A DNA stretch of 64,000 nt from Rhizobium sp. (lineage in GTDB: Bacteria; Pseudomonadota; Alphaproteobacteria; Rhizobiales; Rhizobiaceae), in contig JAHHDR010000030.1 in the NCBI GenBank assembly GCA_019739215.1, positions 39,040-103,039 on the forward strand. The letters are read 5' to 3'. The notes below the pieces were generated by a model. That model was not told the origin of the DNA. It saw only the letters and a list, made by a program, of their open reading frames with translations, and did no database searches. Below, piece by piece: positions 19,168 to 28,113 of this stretch (position 1 is the stretch's first letter; every line of letters begins with the position of its first letter). The translations under genes and the position numbers were made by a program.

Positions 19168-20544
19168 ATGACAGACAGAGCCCGATCCATGGCCGGCGAA
19201 AACAGGATGCGCGATCCCTACACCGTTCTTGGCGTCAGCCGCTCGGCCGACCAGGGCGAGATCAAGGCTGCATGGCGGGCCATGGCGAAGAAGCTTCACC
19301 CCGACCAGAACCGCAGCGACCCCAATGCGCAGAGCCGATTCACGGAAGTCGGCCGTGCCTATGACCTGCTGCGGGACCCCGAGAAACGCCGACGCTACGA
19401 CGACATGCTCAACCGCACGTCCTTCGGCGGCGGCCAGGGGGCACCAGCGGGCGGCTCACCTTTCGGCGGCGGGATGAACGCGGGCGCGAGCCGCGCCGCC
19501 AAGGAGCCGACCTTCATGGAGCGCCGGGCGGAGAAGGCACGCATGGAGGCCGAAGCGCGCGCGCGCGCCGAGGCGGAAGCGAGGATGCGGGAAGAGGCAG
19601 AAGCCAAGGCGCGCCTGAAGGCGCAGGCCGAGGCCCGGGCACGCGCCGAGGCAGAAGACCCCAAGCAGGACGATGCGCCGTCAATGGCGGCGGAAGACGA
19701 GGCGGTTTCTCCCGAACAGCACGAGCAGTTCTTCGAGAAGCTGTTCGGCAGCCGAAGACAGCAGAATTCCACCGCAGACGCGGCCGGTCCCAAGCGCAGG
19801 ATCGACGATCACCCGGAAGCGGACGCGCCACCAAAGGCGCCTGAAAGCAGCCAGGCGTCGCCGGAGGCACAGGAGCGAACCGCTGGCGCCGAGCGCGGCG
19901 AGAGGGTCCAGGAATTCGCCGCGCAATATACGTACCGCACGGAAAGCGAAGAGCACGCTGCCGAGAGCGCCTCGCCCGCACGCAACCTGCTGAGCTATCT
20001 CGTCAAGCGGCTGACAGGCCAGGTGGCCCCTCCGGACAGGGCGCCGGATCACAATATCGATGCCCATGTGACGATCGAGGACCTCATCAACCGGGTCAAT
20101 CCCACGATCACGCTGGCTGACGGAAAGGTCCTCAGCGTCCCGCTGCCGGAAGACGCCATGGATGGAACGACGGTGCGGATGGACGGCTACGGCCACAAGC
20201 TGCCCGGAATGAAGCGCGGCGACGTGGTCGTCACGCTGCGCATCAAGCCTCACAAATGGTACCGGGTCGACCATTACGACCTGAGGACCTTCCAGGACAT
20301 CGACATCGAGAATGCGGTCCTCGGGTGCGACACGACCGTGGAGACGCCGGACGGACCGGTCCGCGTCCGTGTTCCGGAATGGTCCGGTTCGGACCGCACG
20401 ATCAAGGTCGAGGGCAAGGGCCTGCCTCGGGGCGGCGGCCGCAGGGGCAACCTCATCGTCGAGGTGCGGGTCATGCTCTGGGATCGTCCCGACCAGAAGG
20501 TCGTGGATCTCATGCGGGCGATGCGCCAGGGCCTGTTCCTGTGA
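19168..20544 (+). CDS. J-domain co-chaperone with charged coiled coil (CbpA-like, no zinc finger)
   Basis: This 458-residue protein starts with a J domain (about residues 15-80) containing HPD at 44-46. A glycine-rich patch (GGGQGAPAGGSPFGGG) and a long Ala/Glu/Arg-rich helix follow (about residues 110-160, ARARAEAEARMREEAEAKARLKA). The C-terminal part (about residues 300-450) is a DnaJ substrate-binding domain with repeated IKVEGKGLPRGGGRRGNLIVEV-type strands. There is no CxxCxGxG zinc region, so it resembles CbpA rather than DnaJ, but the coiled coil is unusual for CbpA. Upstream Met codons at 19168 or 19207 are alternative starts. Confidence 0.85.
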   Translation: MTDRARSMAGENRMRDPYTVLGVSRSADQGEIKAAWRAMAKKLHPDQNRSDPNAQSRFTEVGRAYDLLRDPEKRRRYDDMLNRTSFGGGQGAPAGGSPFGGGMNAGASRAAKEPTFMERRAEKARMEAEARARAEAEARMREEAEAKARLKAQAEARARAEAEDPKQDDAPSMAAEDEAVSPEQHEQFFEKLFGSRRQQNSTADAAGPKRRIDDHPEADAPPKAPESSQASPEAQERTAGAERGERVQEFAAQYTYRTESEEHAAESASPARNLLSYLVKRLTGQVAPPDRAPDHNIDAHVTIEDLINRVNPTITLADGKVLSVPLPEDAMDGTTVRMDGYGHKLPGMKRGDVVVTLRIKPHKWYRVDHYDLRTFQDIDIENAVLGCDTTVETPDGPVRVRVPEWSGSDRTIKVEGKGLPRGGGRRGNLIVEVRVMLWDRPDQKVVDLMRAMRQGLFL

Positions 20545-20712
20545 CGATCGGGTGAAATCGGCTGTTGATAAGCGCGGGTTGCGGGCTGTGGCACCGCGTC
20601 ACGGCAACACCAAATCTTGCTTTCGCTAACATTTGATGATCTGAGCGGCGCTTGAACCGCCTGTCCGCCTGTGCGATAGGCGACAACGGATTTTCAGTTC
20701 TGGAGGGCATTC

Positions 20713-21522
20713 ATGACCGGATTGATGGCGGGCAAGCGCGGCATCATCATGGGCGTTGCCAACAATCGCTCGATCGCCTGGGGTATTGCCAAGTCGATTC
20801 ATGCGCAGGGTGGCGAGATTGCCTTCACCTATCAGGGCGAGGCGTTGCGGAAGCGCGTCGAGCCGCTGGCTGCCGAAATCGGCGCCATCGTGGCCGGAGA
20901 TTGCGATGTCAGCGACGAGGCATCGATCGATGCCGCCTTCGCAGAGATCGAGAAGATCTGGGGCAAGATCGACTTCCTGGTGCATGCCATCGGATTCTCG
21001 GACAAGGACGAACTGACGGGCCGCTATGTCGATACGACACCGGACAATTTTGCCAAGACGATGCAGATCTCGGTCTATTCGTTCACGTCCGTTGCGCGTC
21101 GCGCCGAGAAACTGATGACATCAGGCGGCGCGATGCTGACGCTGACCTATTACGGCGCCGAGAAAGTGATGCCGAACTACAATGTCATGGGCGTGGCCAA
21201 GGCGGCGCTCGAGGCGAGCGTGAAATATCTCGCCGTCGACCTCGGCCCGAAGAACATCCGCGTCAACGCGATCTCCGCGGGGCCGATCAAGACACTGGCG
21301 GCTTCGGGGATTGGCGACTTCCGCTATATCCTCAAGTGGAACGAATACAACGCGCCGCTGCGTCGCACCGTGACCATCGAGGAAGTCGGCGACGTCGGCC
21401 TCTACATGCTCTCCGACCTGTCGCGCGCTGTCACAGGCGAGACACATCATGCTGATAGCGGCTATCACGTCGTCGGCATGAAAGCCGTCGACGCCCCGGA
21501 TATTTCCGTCGTCAAGGAGTGA
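20713..21522 (+). CDS. fabI: Enoyl-[acyl-carrier-protein] reductase (NADH)
   Basis: This 269-residue short-chain dehydrogenase reduces enoyl-ACP in the last step of each fatty-acid elongation cycle. The N-terminal nucleotide-binding region is GKRGIIMGVANNRSIAWGIA. The catalytic residues fall at the FabI positions: Tyr146 in LTYYGAEK, and Tyr156 and Lys163 in YNVMGVAK. The C-terminal region around ALRRTVTIEEVGDVGLYML is typical. The next gene begins 20 bases later on the same strand. Confidence 0.97.
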   Translation: MTGLMAGKRGIIMGVANNRSIAWGIAKSIHAQGGEIAFTYQGEALRKRVEPLAAEIGAIVAGDCDVSDEASIDAAFAEIEKIWGKIDFLVHAIGFSDKDELTGRYVDTTPDNFAKTMQISVYSFTSVARRAEKLMTSGGAMLTLTYYGAEKVMPNYNVMGVAKAALEASVKYLAVDLGPKNIRVNAISAGPIKTLAASGIGDFRYILKWNEYNAPLRRTVTIEEVGDVGLYMLSDLSRAVTGETHHADSGYHVVGMKAVDAPDISVVKE

Positions 21523-21542
21523 GGGCAACCTCAGCGCATTCC

Positions 21543-22130
21543 ATGCCCGTGACCCACTACATCATCCGTCACGGGCAGACCGACTGGAATGCCGAAGCCC
21601 GCCTCCAGGGCCAGAAGAACATTCCGCTCAACGATTTCGGCCGCCAGCAGGCGCGCGACAATGGCGTGCGGCTCAAGGCCCTCGCCGGTACGCTGGACGG
21701 CTATGATTTCGTCGCCAGCCCGCTGGACCGGGCGCGCGAAACGATGGAACTCGCACGCCGCGCCGCCGGACTCGACCCGCTCACCTACCGGATCGATGAG
21801 CGGCTCAAGGAAATCTGCTTCGGGGACTGGGAAGGCTTTACGGGCCGCGAGATCAAGGCCCTCAATCGCGAACGGCATCGCGAACGGCAGCAGAAGAAGT
21901 GGGATTTCCTGCCGCCGGGCGAACTGGCCGAGAGCTACGAGATCCTGTCCTGGCGGGTCGGCTCATGGCTCAAGTCGTTGAACCAGCCCACCGTTGCCGT
22001 CTGCCACGGCGGCGTCATCCGCTGCATCTTCAAACTCGTCGGCGGCGTCGCGCGCGAGGATGCGGCCAATATCGACATTCCGCAGGATCGGGTGCTGGTC
22101 TATTCGGCCGACCGCGTGGAATGGGCCTGA
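21543..22130 (+). CDS. Histidine phosphatase family protein (phosphoglycerate mutase-like)
   Basis: This 195-residue protein carries the catalytic RHG motif (IIRHGQTDWNAEARLQGQ, His about 8), the RARETMELA segment, an acidic catalytic region (EICFGDWEGFTGREI) and the second histidine in AVCHGGVIRCI. This is the cofactor-dependent phosphatase/mutase fold. The family covers phosphoglycerate mutases, alpha-ribazole phosphatases and others, and the sequence does not fix the substrate. The ATG at 21543 matches the family start. It is probably co-transcribed with fabI and converges on the J-domain gene at 22140. Confidence 0.9.
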   Translation: MPVTHYIIRHGQTDWNAEARLQGQKNIPLNDFGRQQARDNGVRLKALAGTLDGYDFVASPLDRARETMELARRAAGLDPLTYRIDERLKEICFGDWEGFTGREIKALNRERHRERQQKKWDFLPPGELAESYEILSWRVGSWLKSLNQPTVAVCHGGVIRCIFKLVGGVAREDAANIDIPQDRVLVYSADRVEWA

Positions 22131-22139
22131 TCTCCAATC

Positions 22140-23456
22140 TCAGTTCTGACCGAAGATAACGGGCGCCACGTCGATGGCCTCGCCGGCCGATGGCGCGCTC
22201 ATCAGCGAGTATTGCAATTGCCGCGGCCCGTCGCCTTCGGCAATGCTGCGCAAATTCTGCGTATCCGGGAACTGCCAGGCGGCGGTCGTGTCGGAAAATG
22301 TCACGCATCCCTGGCTGAGGATCGAGCCGAAGGCGTATTGCACCACGTAATAGCCGTCTGGAATTCCCTTCAGCGCGGCGCTGGCATGCGGATACATGTA
22401 GACCGCTGCAATCAGTCGCTTGGAGAAAGCGCTCCGCACCTTGACGATGGCCGCCTGCTGCGTGTCGTTCATGATGGAGATCTCGTGGCCCGGCGCAACC
22501 CGCGGATTGATCCGGTAGAGCACCTCGCCGTTCTCGGGCTCCTTCCAGCAGTTCCGCACCGTCGGCTTGCGCGGTTCGTAGTCACCCTGGATGGCTGCGG
22601 CCACCGTGTTGACCGCCGGAACCGACACCTCGACCGAACGCGTCCTCGCCTCAACCACCTCGTCCGACTGCATCGCCTGCAGCGCCACGCCGCCAATGCC
22701 GACGGGCAGGATCGCAGCAAGCATCAGATGCGTCATTGCCGCGAGCGGCTTGATGCGCCAGGGGTCCTTGAGCTTGATCTTCCTGGGATTGGCGCCCCGC
22801 GCCTCCATGTCCTCGACGAGTTCCCGGGCACCCTCGGCGATCTCCGGATCGGAGGCATCGGTGAGCTTGGTCGCCAGGGCATAGCTGAGCTTGCGGTTTC
22901 CCTGCGCGGCGAAGGCGCGGCTGTTCTGCCAGAGAAGATCCTCTTCCGCCTCGCGGTCGCGCGTGCCGCCCATCGCGTTCCTGGCGATGGCGCGCAGCGT
23001 CCGAAAAGGCGCTGATGGCACCGCCCACCAGCCGAACAGCGCTGTCGAAAAAGAGGCACGGACCGACTCGGTCTGGGCACAGCGCGTGCAGAAGACGCCT
23101 GTCGTCGGCCGGTGGAAGGAGAAGAACAGGATGCTGAAGATGCGGTCGAAGGTCAGCGCGCGCGGCTGTGCCGTGACCTTGGCGCAGCGCGAGCACTTGA
23201 CCGGGTGGATGCCCAGCCAGGAGTGCTCCGCATCCTCGAGCGTGAAGCGCCGGTCGTAACGGGCGCGGGCCTCGTCGTCGGAGAGGATCTTGTAGGCATT
23301 GTAGATCTTGTGGAACTGGAATTCCGAGGCACCGGTCGCGGTATCCGGGTGGGTCTGTTTGGCAAGCCGGCGATAGGCAAGCTTGATCTCGTCCGGGTCG
23401 GCCGCCGGCGAGACTCCCAAGGCGCGATAGAGGCCCTCAGGATCGCTATGTCGCAT
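22140..23456 (-). CDS. Membrane-anchored J-domain protein with two CxxC pairs
   Basis: This 438-residue protein has an N-terminal J domain (about residues 8-68) with HPD at 36-38. Two cysteine pairs follow, CSRC near residue 88 and CTRC near residue 123, which look like a zinc ribbon flanking a short hydrophobic stretch (FDRIFSILFFSF). A membrane segment lies near residues 230-250 (MTHLMLAAILPVGIGGVAL). The C-terminal part (about residues 275-430) reads like a periplasmic domain, with NCWKEPENGEVLYRI and VYMYPHASAALKGIPDG. I do not recognise this C-terminal domain. The J domain would face the cytoplasm and recruit DnaK to the membrane. Confidence 0.8.
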   Translation of the reverse strand: MRHSDPEGLYRALGVSPAADPDEIKLAYRRLAKQTHPDTATGASEFQFHKIYNAYKILSDDEARARYDRRFTLEDAEHSWLGIHPVKCSRCAKVTAQPRALTFDRIFSILFFSFHRPTTGVFCTRCAQTESVRASFSTALFGWWAVPSAPFRTLRAIARNAMGGTRDREAEEDLLWQNSRAFAAQGNRKLSYALATKLTDASDPEIAEGARELVEDMEARGANPRKIKLKDPWRIKPLAAMTHLMLAAILPVGIGGVALQAMQSDEVVEARTRSVEVSVPAVNTVAAAIQGDYEPRKPTVRNCWKEPENGEVLYRINPRVAPGHEISIMNDTQQAAIVKVRSAFSKRLIAAVYMYPHASAALKGIPDGYYVVQYAFGSILSQGCVTFSDTTAAWQFPDTQNLRSIAEGDGPRQLQYSLMSAPSAGEAIDVAPVIFGQN

Positions 23457-23584
23457 GCCGCCCGCCCTCAGTGCAAATCATGTCGACAGTAGACGATATT
23501 CTATCGCGTTTCCACAGCCGCTCGACGCTCGACTGTGGTTGGGCGGCGGCCGTTGCATCGGTGCACTTCGCGGGTGCCAGATAC

Positions 23585-23616
23585 GACAATGCCCGCGCAG
23601 TCGCGCGGGCATTGTC
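23585..23616. terminator. Strong hairpin downstream of bioY
   Basis: Two perfectly complementary 14-base arms (GACAATGCCCGCGC and GCGCGGGCATTGTC) are separated by a four-base loop. The hairpin lies 21 bases past the bioY stop and upstream of the minus-strand J-domain gene. It lacks a long U-tract but is the obvious insulator between the two minus-strand units. Confidence 0.7.
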
Positions 23617-23636
23617 TTGTGTCGAAAATTTGCGAA

Positions 23637-24212
23637 TCAGAGCCTGGCGAAGCGCGAAGCACCGTTCAGCACGCCCTTGGCGATCATGGCGGCCAGCACC
23701 AGCTTGAGCGCGTCACCGAGCAGGAAGGGCACGACACCGCCGAGCCAGGCCTTCTCGGCGCCGATCAGCGTGGCGAGCCAGGCAAAGCCGAGCGCCATGA
23801 TGATGACCTCGCCGACGATCAGCGTGGCAACCATGCCAGCCCAGCGGCGCGTGACGCCGCGATCGGCAAGGTAGCTCATCGCCGCGGCGGCGATCAGGAA
23901 CCCGATAAGATAGCCACCGGTCGGGCCGACGAGTTTGGCAAATCCCGAGCCGAAATTCGAAAAGACCGGCAGCCCTGCAATGCCTTCCAGAAGGTAGAGG
24001 GCGATAGTGGCGGTTGCCATGCGGAACCCGAAGGTGACGCCGATCAGCATCACGGCCAGCGTCTGGAGCGTCATCGGAACCGGAAAGAACGGAACCGAGA
24101 TCTGCGTCATGGCGGCCATGAACAGCGAGCCGGCGACGACGATCGCCGACTTCTTGGCGAGCGAGCCGCCAACGAGCGCCTCGAGGGTTGAAATGGTGGT
24201 TGCCTGAGCCAT
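23637..24212 (-). CDS. bioY: Biotin transporter BioY (S component)
   Basis: This 191-residue membrane protein binds and imports biotin, alone or with an ECF energy module. Six hydrophobic helices are evident. Family motifs include VPFFPVPMTLQTLAVMLIGVTFG and GPTGGYLIGFLIAA in the middle, and a GDALKLVLAAMIAKGV C-terminal helix. The ATG at 24212 is supported by GGGGAG about 8 bases upstream; the frame stays open far upstream but that extension shows no protein features. No bioMN genes are adjacent, so it may work alone or with ECF parts encoded elsewhere. Confidence 0.95.
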   Translation of the reverse strand: MAQATTISTLEALVGGSLAKKSAIVVAGSLFMAAMTQISVPFFPVPMTLQTLAVMLIGVTFGFRMATATIALYLLEGIAGLPVFSNFGSGFAKLVGPTGGYLIGFLIAAAAMSYLADRGVTRRWAGMVATLIVGEVIIMALGFAWLATLIGAEKAWLGGVVPFLLGDALKLVLAAMIAKGVLNGASRFARL

Positions 24213-24368
24213 GCGGAGTCTCCCCGTCCCGGTTAACATGGCCCTTTCTGTCATATATCGGCGCCATATTGCAATCGCGAAATTGGTCGCGGAAGGGCCG
24301 CGAGGGCACCTGTTGAAAACGGCACCGGCACGATTTACCGCGCTTCGCGCAAAGTCTAAGGTCGGCGC

Positions 24369-25295
24369 ATGACGACTATCCTGTATGAACACCCGGTCTT
24401 TCTCGAACATCACGTTCCACCGGGACATCCCGAACGGCCGGACCGGCTGAGGGCGCTCAATGCGCTCCTGGAACACGAGAATTTCCAGCCGCTCCAACGC
24501 CGCGAGGCGCCGATCGCCAACGAGGATGCCGTGACACTCGCGCATCCCGAATCCTATCTCCTCGACGTGATGCACATGATGCCGGAGGAAGGCGTGCGGC
24601 AGATCGAGGCCGACACCCATGCCAGCCCCGAAAGCCTCAAGGCGGCGCTGACCGGGATCGGCGGCGCCATGGCCGGCGTCGACGACGTCTTCGCCGGCAA
24701 GGCCGACAATGTCTTCGTCGCCAGCCGGCCGCCGGGACATCATGCCGAGCGCGACAAGGTCATGGGCTTCTGCCTGTTCAACAATGCTGCGATCGCGGCA
24801 CGGCACGCACAGAAGGTCCACGGCGTCGAGCGCGTGGCGATTATCGATTTCGACGTCCATCACGGCAATGGAACCCAGGACATCTTCCAGTCCGACGGAA
24901 GCGTGCTCTACTGCTCCACGCACCAGATGCCGCTCTATCCGGGAACCGGCGCCAAGGACGAGACAGGCGTGGGCAATATCGTCAATGCGCCGCTCCATGC
25001 CAATGATGGCAGTGCCGATTTCCGGGATGCCGTGCGAAGCCGGATCATGCCGGCGCTCCACAATTTCCGGCCGGACCTGGTGATCATCTCCGCAGGCTTC
25101 GACGCGCACCATCGCGATCCGCTGGCCCAGATCAACCTCGTCGGAGAGGATTTCGACTGGGTCACGGGCCAGTTGATGGACGTCGCAGGCAAATATGCCG
25201 GCAACCGGGTCGTCAGCATCCTGGAGGGCGGGTATGATCTAGAGGGCCTGGCCGAATCGGCCGGCCTGCATATCTGCCGGCTGATGAAGGGGTAA
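24369..25295 (+). CDS. Histone deacetylase-like amidohydrolase family protein
   Basis: This 308-residue zinc-dependent hydrolase has the arginase/deacetylase fold. Conserved residues are visible in [28 protein letters not shown] (paired histidines and the substrate loop) and [16 protein letters not shown] (metal-binding Asp and His), with a later [12 protein letters not shown] (metal-binding Asp). Bacterial members act on acetylated small amines or acetyl-lysine, and the substrate here is not known. It is followed by xseB after seven bases, an arrangement I recall from other rhizobia, where dxs usually comes next. Confidence 0.92.
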   Translation: MTTILYEHPVFLEHHVPPGHPERPDRLRALNALLEHENFQPLQRREAPIANEDAVTLAHPESYLLDVMHMMPEEGVRQIEADTHASPESLKAALTGIGGAMAGVDDVFAGKADNVFVASRPPGHHAERDKVMGFCLFNNAAIAARHAQKVHGVERVAIIDFDVHHGNGTQDIFQSDGSVLYCSTHQMPLYPGTGAKDETGVGNIVNAPLHANDGSADFRDAVRSRIMPALHNFRPDLVIISAGFDAHHRDPLAQINLVGEDFDWVTGQLMDVAGKYAGNRVVSILEGGYDLEGLAESAGLHICRLMKG

Positions 25296-25302
25296 TCGCA
25301 GC

Positions 25303-25551
25303 ATGACCGCCGAGACGTCCGACGTGATTACACTGTCCTTCGAGCAGGCGGTGAGCGAACTCGAAAACATTGTCGCGCGCCTCGAACGCGGCGATGTGCC
25401 GCTCGACCAGTCGATCGAGATCTACGAGCGCGGCGAGGCGCTGAAGAAGCATTGCGAGACCCTGCTCAACGCTGCCGAAGCGCGGATCGAGAAGATCCGG
25501 CTCGATCGCAACGGCAAACCGGTCGGTACCGAACCGCTGGACCGCGAATAA
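25303..25551 (+). CDS. xseB: Exodeoxyribonuclease VII small subunit
   Basis: This 82-residue protein is the small subunit of the single-strand nuclease ExoVII. The core, [54 protein letters not shown], is the complete family signature forming a helical hairpin. It begins seven bases after the deacetylase-like gene and is probably translated from the same message. The large subunit xseA is not in the window. Confidence 0.96.
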   Translation: MTAETSDVITLSFEQAVSELENIVARLERGDVPLDQSIEIYERGEALKKHCETLLNAAEARIEKIRLDRNGKPVGTEPLDRE

Positions 25552-25618
25552 AAGCGCATCAGGCGATTCCGATCTTGGCGCCGATGCTGTAGCGTCTCCG
25601 ACAAATGGAGATCTGGCC

Positions 25619-26656
25619 ATGAACCGCGTCGCTCGTCTTGCCCCGGGCCTTGCACTTGCCCTGTGCCTGCCACTATCCCTGTCGCTCGGCGCATCGACCG
25701 CGCTCGCCAATGACACGACCGCCGAACTCAAGACCGGCGGGCTGCAATACACGCGCAGCGATTCGATCTCGATGGAAGAGGAGACGCTCTACATCTCGCC
25801 CCGGCAGGTGCGCGTGGACTATGTCTACCGCAACACGTCGGACAAGCCGGTCGAGACCTATGTCGCGTTCCCGATGCCGGACATTGCCGGCGGACCCGAG
25901 CAGAACGTGGATGCCGGCGACATCGAGAATGACAATTTCCTCGGCTTCACGGTGATGCAGGACGGCGCCGCGATCGAGCCATCGTTGCAGCAGCGGGTGT
26001 ATGTCGGCGCTCTCGACATGACGGAGGTGCTGCGCGAAGCCGGCGTGCCGATGAACCCGCAGAGCCAGAGGGCGCGAGCGGCGCTCGGAAAGCTGCCGCT
26101 TGAGACCATCGAGAACTGGCTGACGCGCGGGCTGATCATACCCGACATCTATGACGACGGATCGGGCATGAAGACGGAGTACGCCCCGATGTGGACTCTG
26201 AAGTCGGCTTATTATTGGAAAACAAGCTTTCCGGTCGGCAAGGAAATCGGCGTATCGCACACCTATCGTCCGAGCGTGGGCAGCACGGTCGCCACAACGT
26301 ATCTGGACGAGAACGACCAGCCGAAGGGCGAGCGCTACGAGGAATACAGGCGCAAGTTCTGCATCGACGATGCCTTCGTGAAACTCGCCCGGCAATCGAA
26401 CGAGCTGATGCGCAACAACGAGCCGTACCTGGTCGAGAACTGGATGTCCTACGTACTGAGCACCGGGGCCAACTGGTACGGGCCGATCAAGAAGTTCACC
26501 CTAATCGTCGACAAGGGCGAAGAGGACAACTTCGTCAGCTTCTGCGGCGAAGGTGTCAAGAAGACCGGGCCGACCACGTTCGAGATGACGAAGACCGACT
26601 TTCTTCCGGAAAAGGATCTCGACATCCTGCTGCTGGTGCCGACCGGCGCGCCCTGA
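25619..26656 (+). CDS. DUF4424 domain-containing secreted protein
   Basis: This 345-residue protein has a signal peptide (about residues 1-31, LALALCLPLSLSLGASTALAND) and a mature domain that matches the DUF4424 family: TAELKTGGLQYTRSDSISMEEETLYIS, then YRNTSDKPVETYVAFPMPDI, and two later cysteines (KFCIDDAF and SFCGEG). Function is unknown. The mature protein looks like a soluble beta-rich periplasmic domain. It stands between xseB and the two repeat-protein genes, where dxs would be expected from synteny, and may belong to the same inserted block. Confidence 0.85.
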   Translation: MNRVARLAPGLALALCLPLSLSLGASTALANDTTAELKTGGLQYTRSDSISMEEETLYISPRQVRVDYVYRNTSDKPVETYVAFPMPDIAGGPEQNVDAGDIENDNFLGFTVMQDGAAIEPSLQQRVYVGALDMTEVLREAGVPMNPQSQRARAALGKLPLETIENWLTRGLIIPDIYDDGSGMKTEYAPMWTLKSAYYWKTSFPVGKEIGVSHTYRPSVGSTVATTYLDENDQPKGERYEEYRRKFCIDDAFVKLARQSNELMRNNEPYLVENWMSYVLSTGANWYGPIKKFTLIVDKGEEDNFVSFCGEGVKKTGPTTFEMTKTDFLPEKDLDILLLVPTGAP

Positions 26657-26694
26657 GCCCACCGGGGCCACCCCGAAACAATTGAAACAATAAA

Positions 26695-26799
26695 GCGCCC
26701 CGCTCTGAAACAGGCCTGAAACGGTGTGGAGGCATCTTTCCATTCCAGTCAGAGCATGCCCGGTCCGCCGACAACAAGGTCGCGCGGGGCGGGTTTTTT
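26695..26799 (+). terminator. Structured region ending in a T-run, terminator of the DUF4424 unit or possible small RNA
   Basis: CGCCCCGC (26696-26703) pairs with GCGGGGCG (26784-26791), which is followed two bases later by six T residues, the hallmark of an intrinsic terminator. The long loop contains an overlapping alternative pairing, GCTCTGA (26702-26708) with TCAGAGC (26749-26755). A simple terminator does not need the 80-base loop, so a short structured RNA is possible. I recognise no RNA family. Confidence 0.4.
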
Positions 26800-26822
26800 G
26801 CATTAAATATCTGATATTATTA

Positions 26823-26854
26823 TATAATTTTTCCGCATTGTTCCCCGGGGAACA
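26823..26854 (+). promoter_or_regulatory. AT-rich promoter and 16-bp palindromic operator before the repeat-protein genes
   Basis: A TATAAT hexamer (26823-26828) lies in a markedly AT-rich patch, unusual in this GC-rich window. A perfect 16-bp palindrome, TGTTCCCCGGGGAACA, follows at 26839-26854, close to where transcription would begin. The arrangement suggests a repressor site controlling the two downstream genes. The cognate regulator is unknown. Confidence 0.5.
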
Positions 26855-26933
26855 CCGCATCCAGCCTTCCTCCGGCATCCTTTGCGGCATGAAGCAGGCG
26901 TAACACCACCCCTGCTGTTGAGGAGAAAATCAC

Positions 26934-28103
26934 ATGCCGAAGATCATCAAGGACGACATCAACACGACCTGGACCATCAACGGGGACAGCAAGACCTGGA
27001 CACTGCAGCCGCAGGCGTCGATCACCGTCAACAACATGGCGGCCATCCACGTTCTCGACACCAGCCTCGCCAACACGCTCAAGCTAAAGGGCGACATCGT
27101 CGCATCCGGCGCCGGCGGACAGGGCGTTGACGTCGATGGCGTCAACACCAGGATCATGATCGGCCGACAGGCCGAGATCGATGCCGACCGGGGCATCGAC
27201 GCCACGGCCAATGGCCTTAGGGTCATCAACAAGGGCGAGATCGACGGCCTGCACTACGGGATCGCGAACTCGGGTTCGTCGACGATCAGGAATTCCGGCG
27301 ACATCAGCGGCGATTCCGCCATCTCGACCCTCGGCACAAGCAAGGTGATCAACAGCGAAGACGGCATGATCCAAGGCGACTTCGCCGGCGTCATCATGAC
27401 GGCGGGCAGCAACGCAATGCTGACCAACCACGGCCTGATCTCGGGCAACGACTTTGCGATCCGCATGCTGACCGGCGGCGAGAACGAGCTGGTCAACACC
27501 GGCACCATTCATGGCAACATCCTGTTCGGAGTCGGCGACGATTTGCTTGACAGCAGGAAGGGCACGATCGACGGCACGGTGGCCGGCGGCGATGGCGACG
27601 ACGTCTACAGGATCGGCAAGAATGACATTTCGATCGTCGAAGAGGCGGATGACGGTTTCGACACCGTCTACTCGATGATCTCCTACGAACTGTCGGACGA
27701 CATCGAGCAGCTCATCCTGACGGGCAAGAGAGACGTCGATGCCTTCGGCAATGACGATGACAACGTGCTCGTCGGCAACAAGGGTGACAACCACATCCGC
27801 GGTCGCGGCGGTGACGACGAGATCGCCGGCGGCCGCGGCGACGATCAACTCTGGGGCGAAGCTGGCAACGATACGTTCATCTTCAAGATCGGCGACGGCC
27901 AGGATACGATCCAGGATTTCGACGCCGGCGACGACCGCATTCACCTCGAAGGTTTCGAAGGCTTGACCGATTTCGCGGCGCTTGAGTCCGAGATGTTCAA
28001 GAACGGCAGCGACGTCTGGATCGAACTGGGTGATGACGTGCTGATCCTGCGGAACACGGACACATCCGAACTCGATGCCTCCCACTTCAGCTTCGCGGCG
28101 TAA
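26934..28103 (+). CDS. Secreted repeat protein with C-terminal RTX-like calcium-binding repeats (copy 1)
   Basis: This 389-residue acidic protein has no N-terminal signal peptide. The first part (about residues 1-200) consists of beta-helix-like repeats rich in Gly, Asn, Ile and Ser (NSGDISGDSAISTLG, NTGTIHGNILFG), as in adhesins and pectate-lyase-like solenoids. The C-terminal part has a few RTX nonapeptides (GRGGDDEIAGGRGDDQLWGEAGNDTFIF) followed by a DGQDTIQDFDAGDDRIHL block and an end, DASHFSFAA, typical of type I secretion substrates. A GAGGAG ribosome site precedes the ATG. No type I exporter genes are in the window. It precedes a clear paralogue after 10 bases. Confidence 0.75.
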   Translation: MPKIIKDDINTTWTINGDSKTWTLQPQASITVNNMAAIHVLDTSLANTLKLKGDIVASGAGGQGVDVDGVNTRIMIGRQAEIDADRGIDATANGLRVINKGEIDGLHYGIANSGSSTIRNSGDISGDSAISTLGTSKVINSEDGMIQGDFAGVIMTAGSNAMLTNHGLISGNDFAIRMLTGGENELVNTGTIHGNILFGVGDDLLDSRKGTIDGTVAGGDGDDVYRIGKNDISIVEEADDGFDTVYSMISYELSDDIEQLILTGKRDVDAFGNDDDNVLVGNKGDNHIRGRGGDDEIAGGRGDDQLWGEAGNDTFIFKIGDGQDTIQDFDAGDDRIHLEGFEGLTDFAALESEMFKNGSDVWIELGDDVLILRNTDTSELDASHFSFAA

Positions 28104-28113
28104 GGAGATCGAG

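Noticed and set aside
24213..24300. Biotin-regulator (BioR, TTATMKATAA-type) box before bioY
   Set aside because: The upstream sequence has TATAT-like bits (CATATATC) but no match to the BioR consensus.
24213..25112. Upstream extension of the bioY frame (total 491 codons)
   Set aside because: It is antisense to the deacetylase-like gene. BioY begins at 24212 with a good ribosome site and normal family length.
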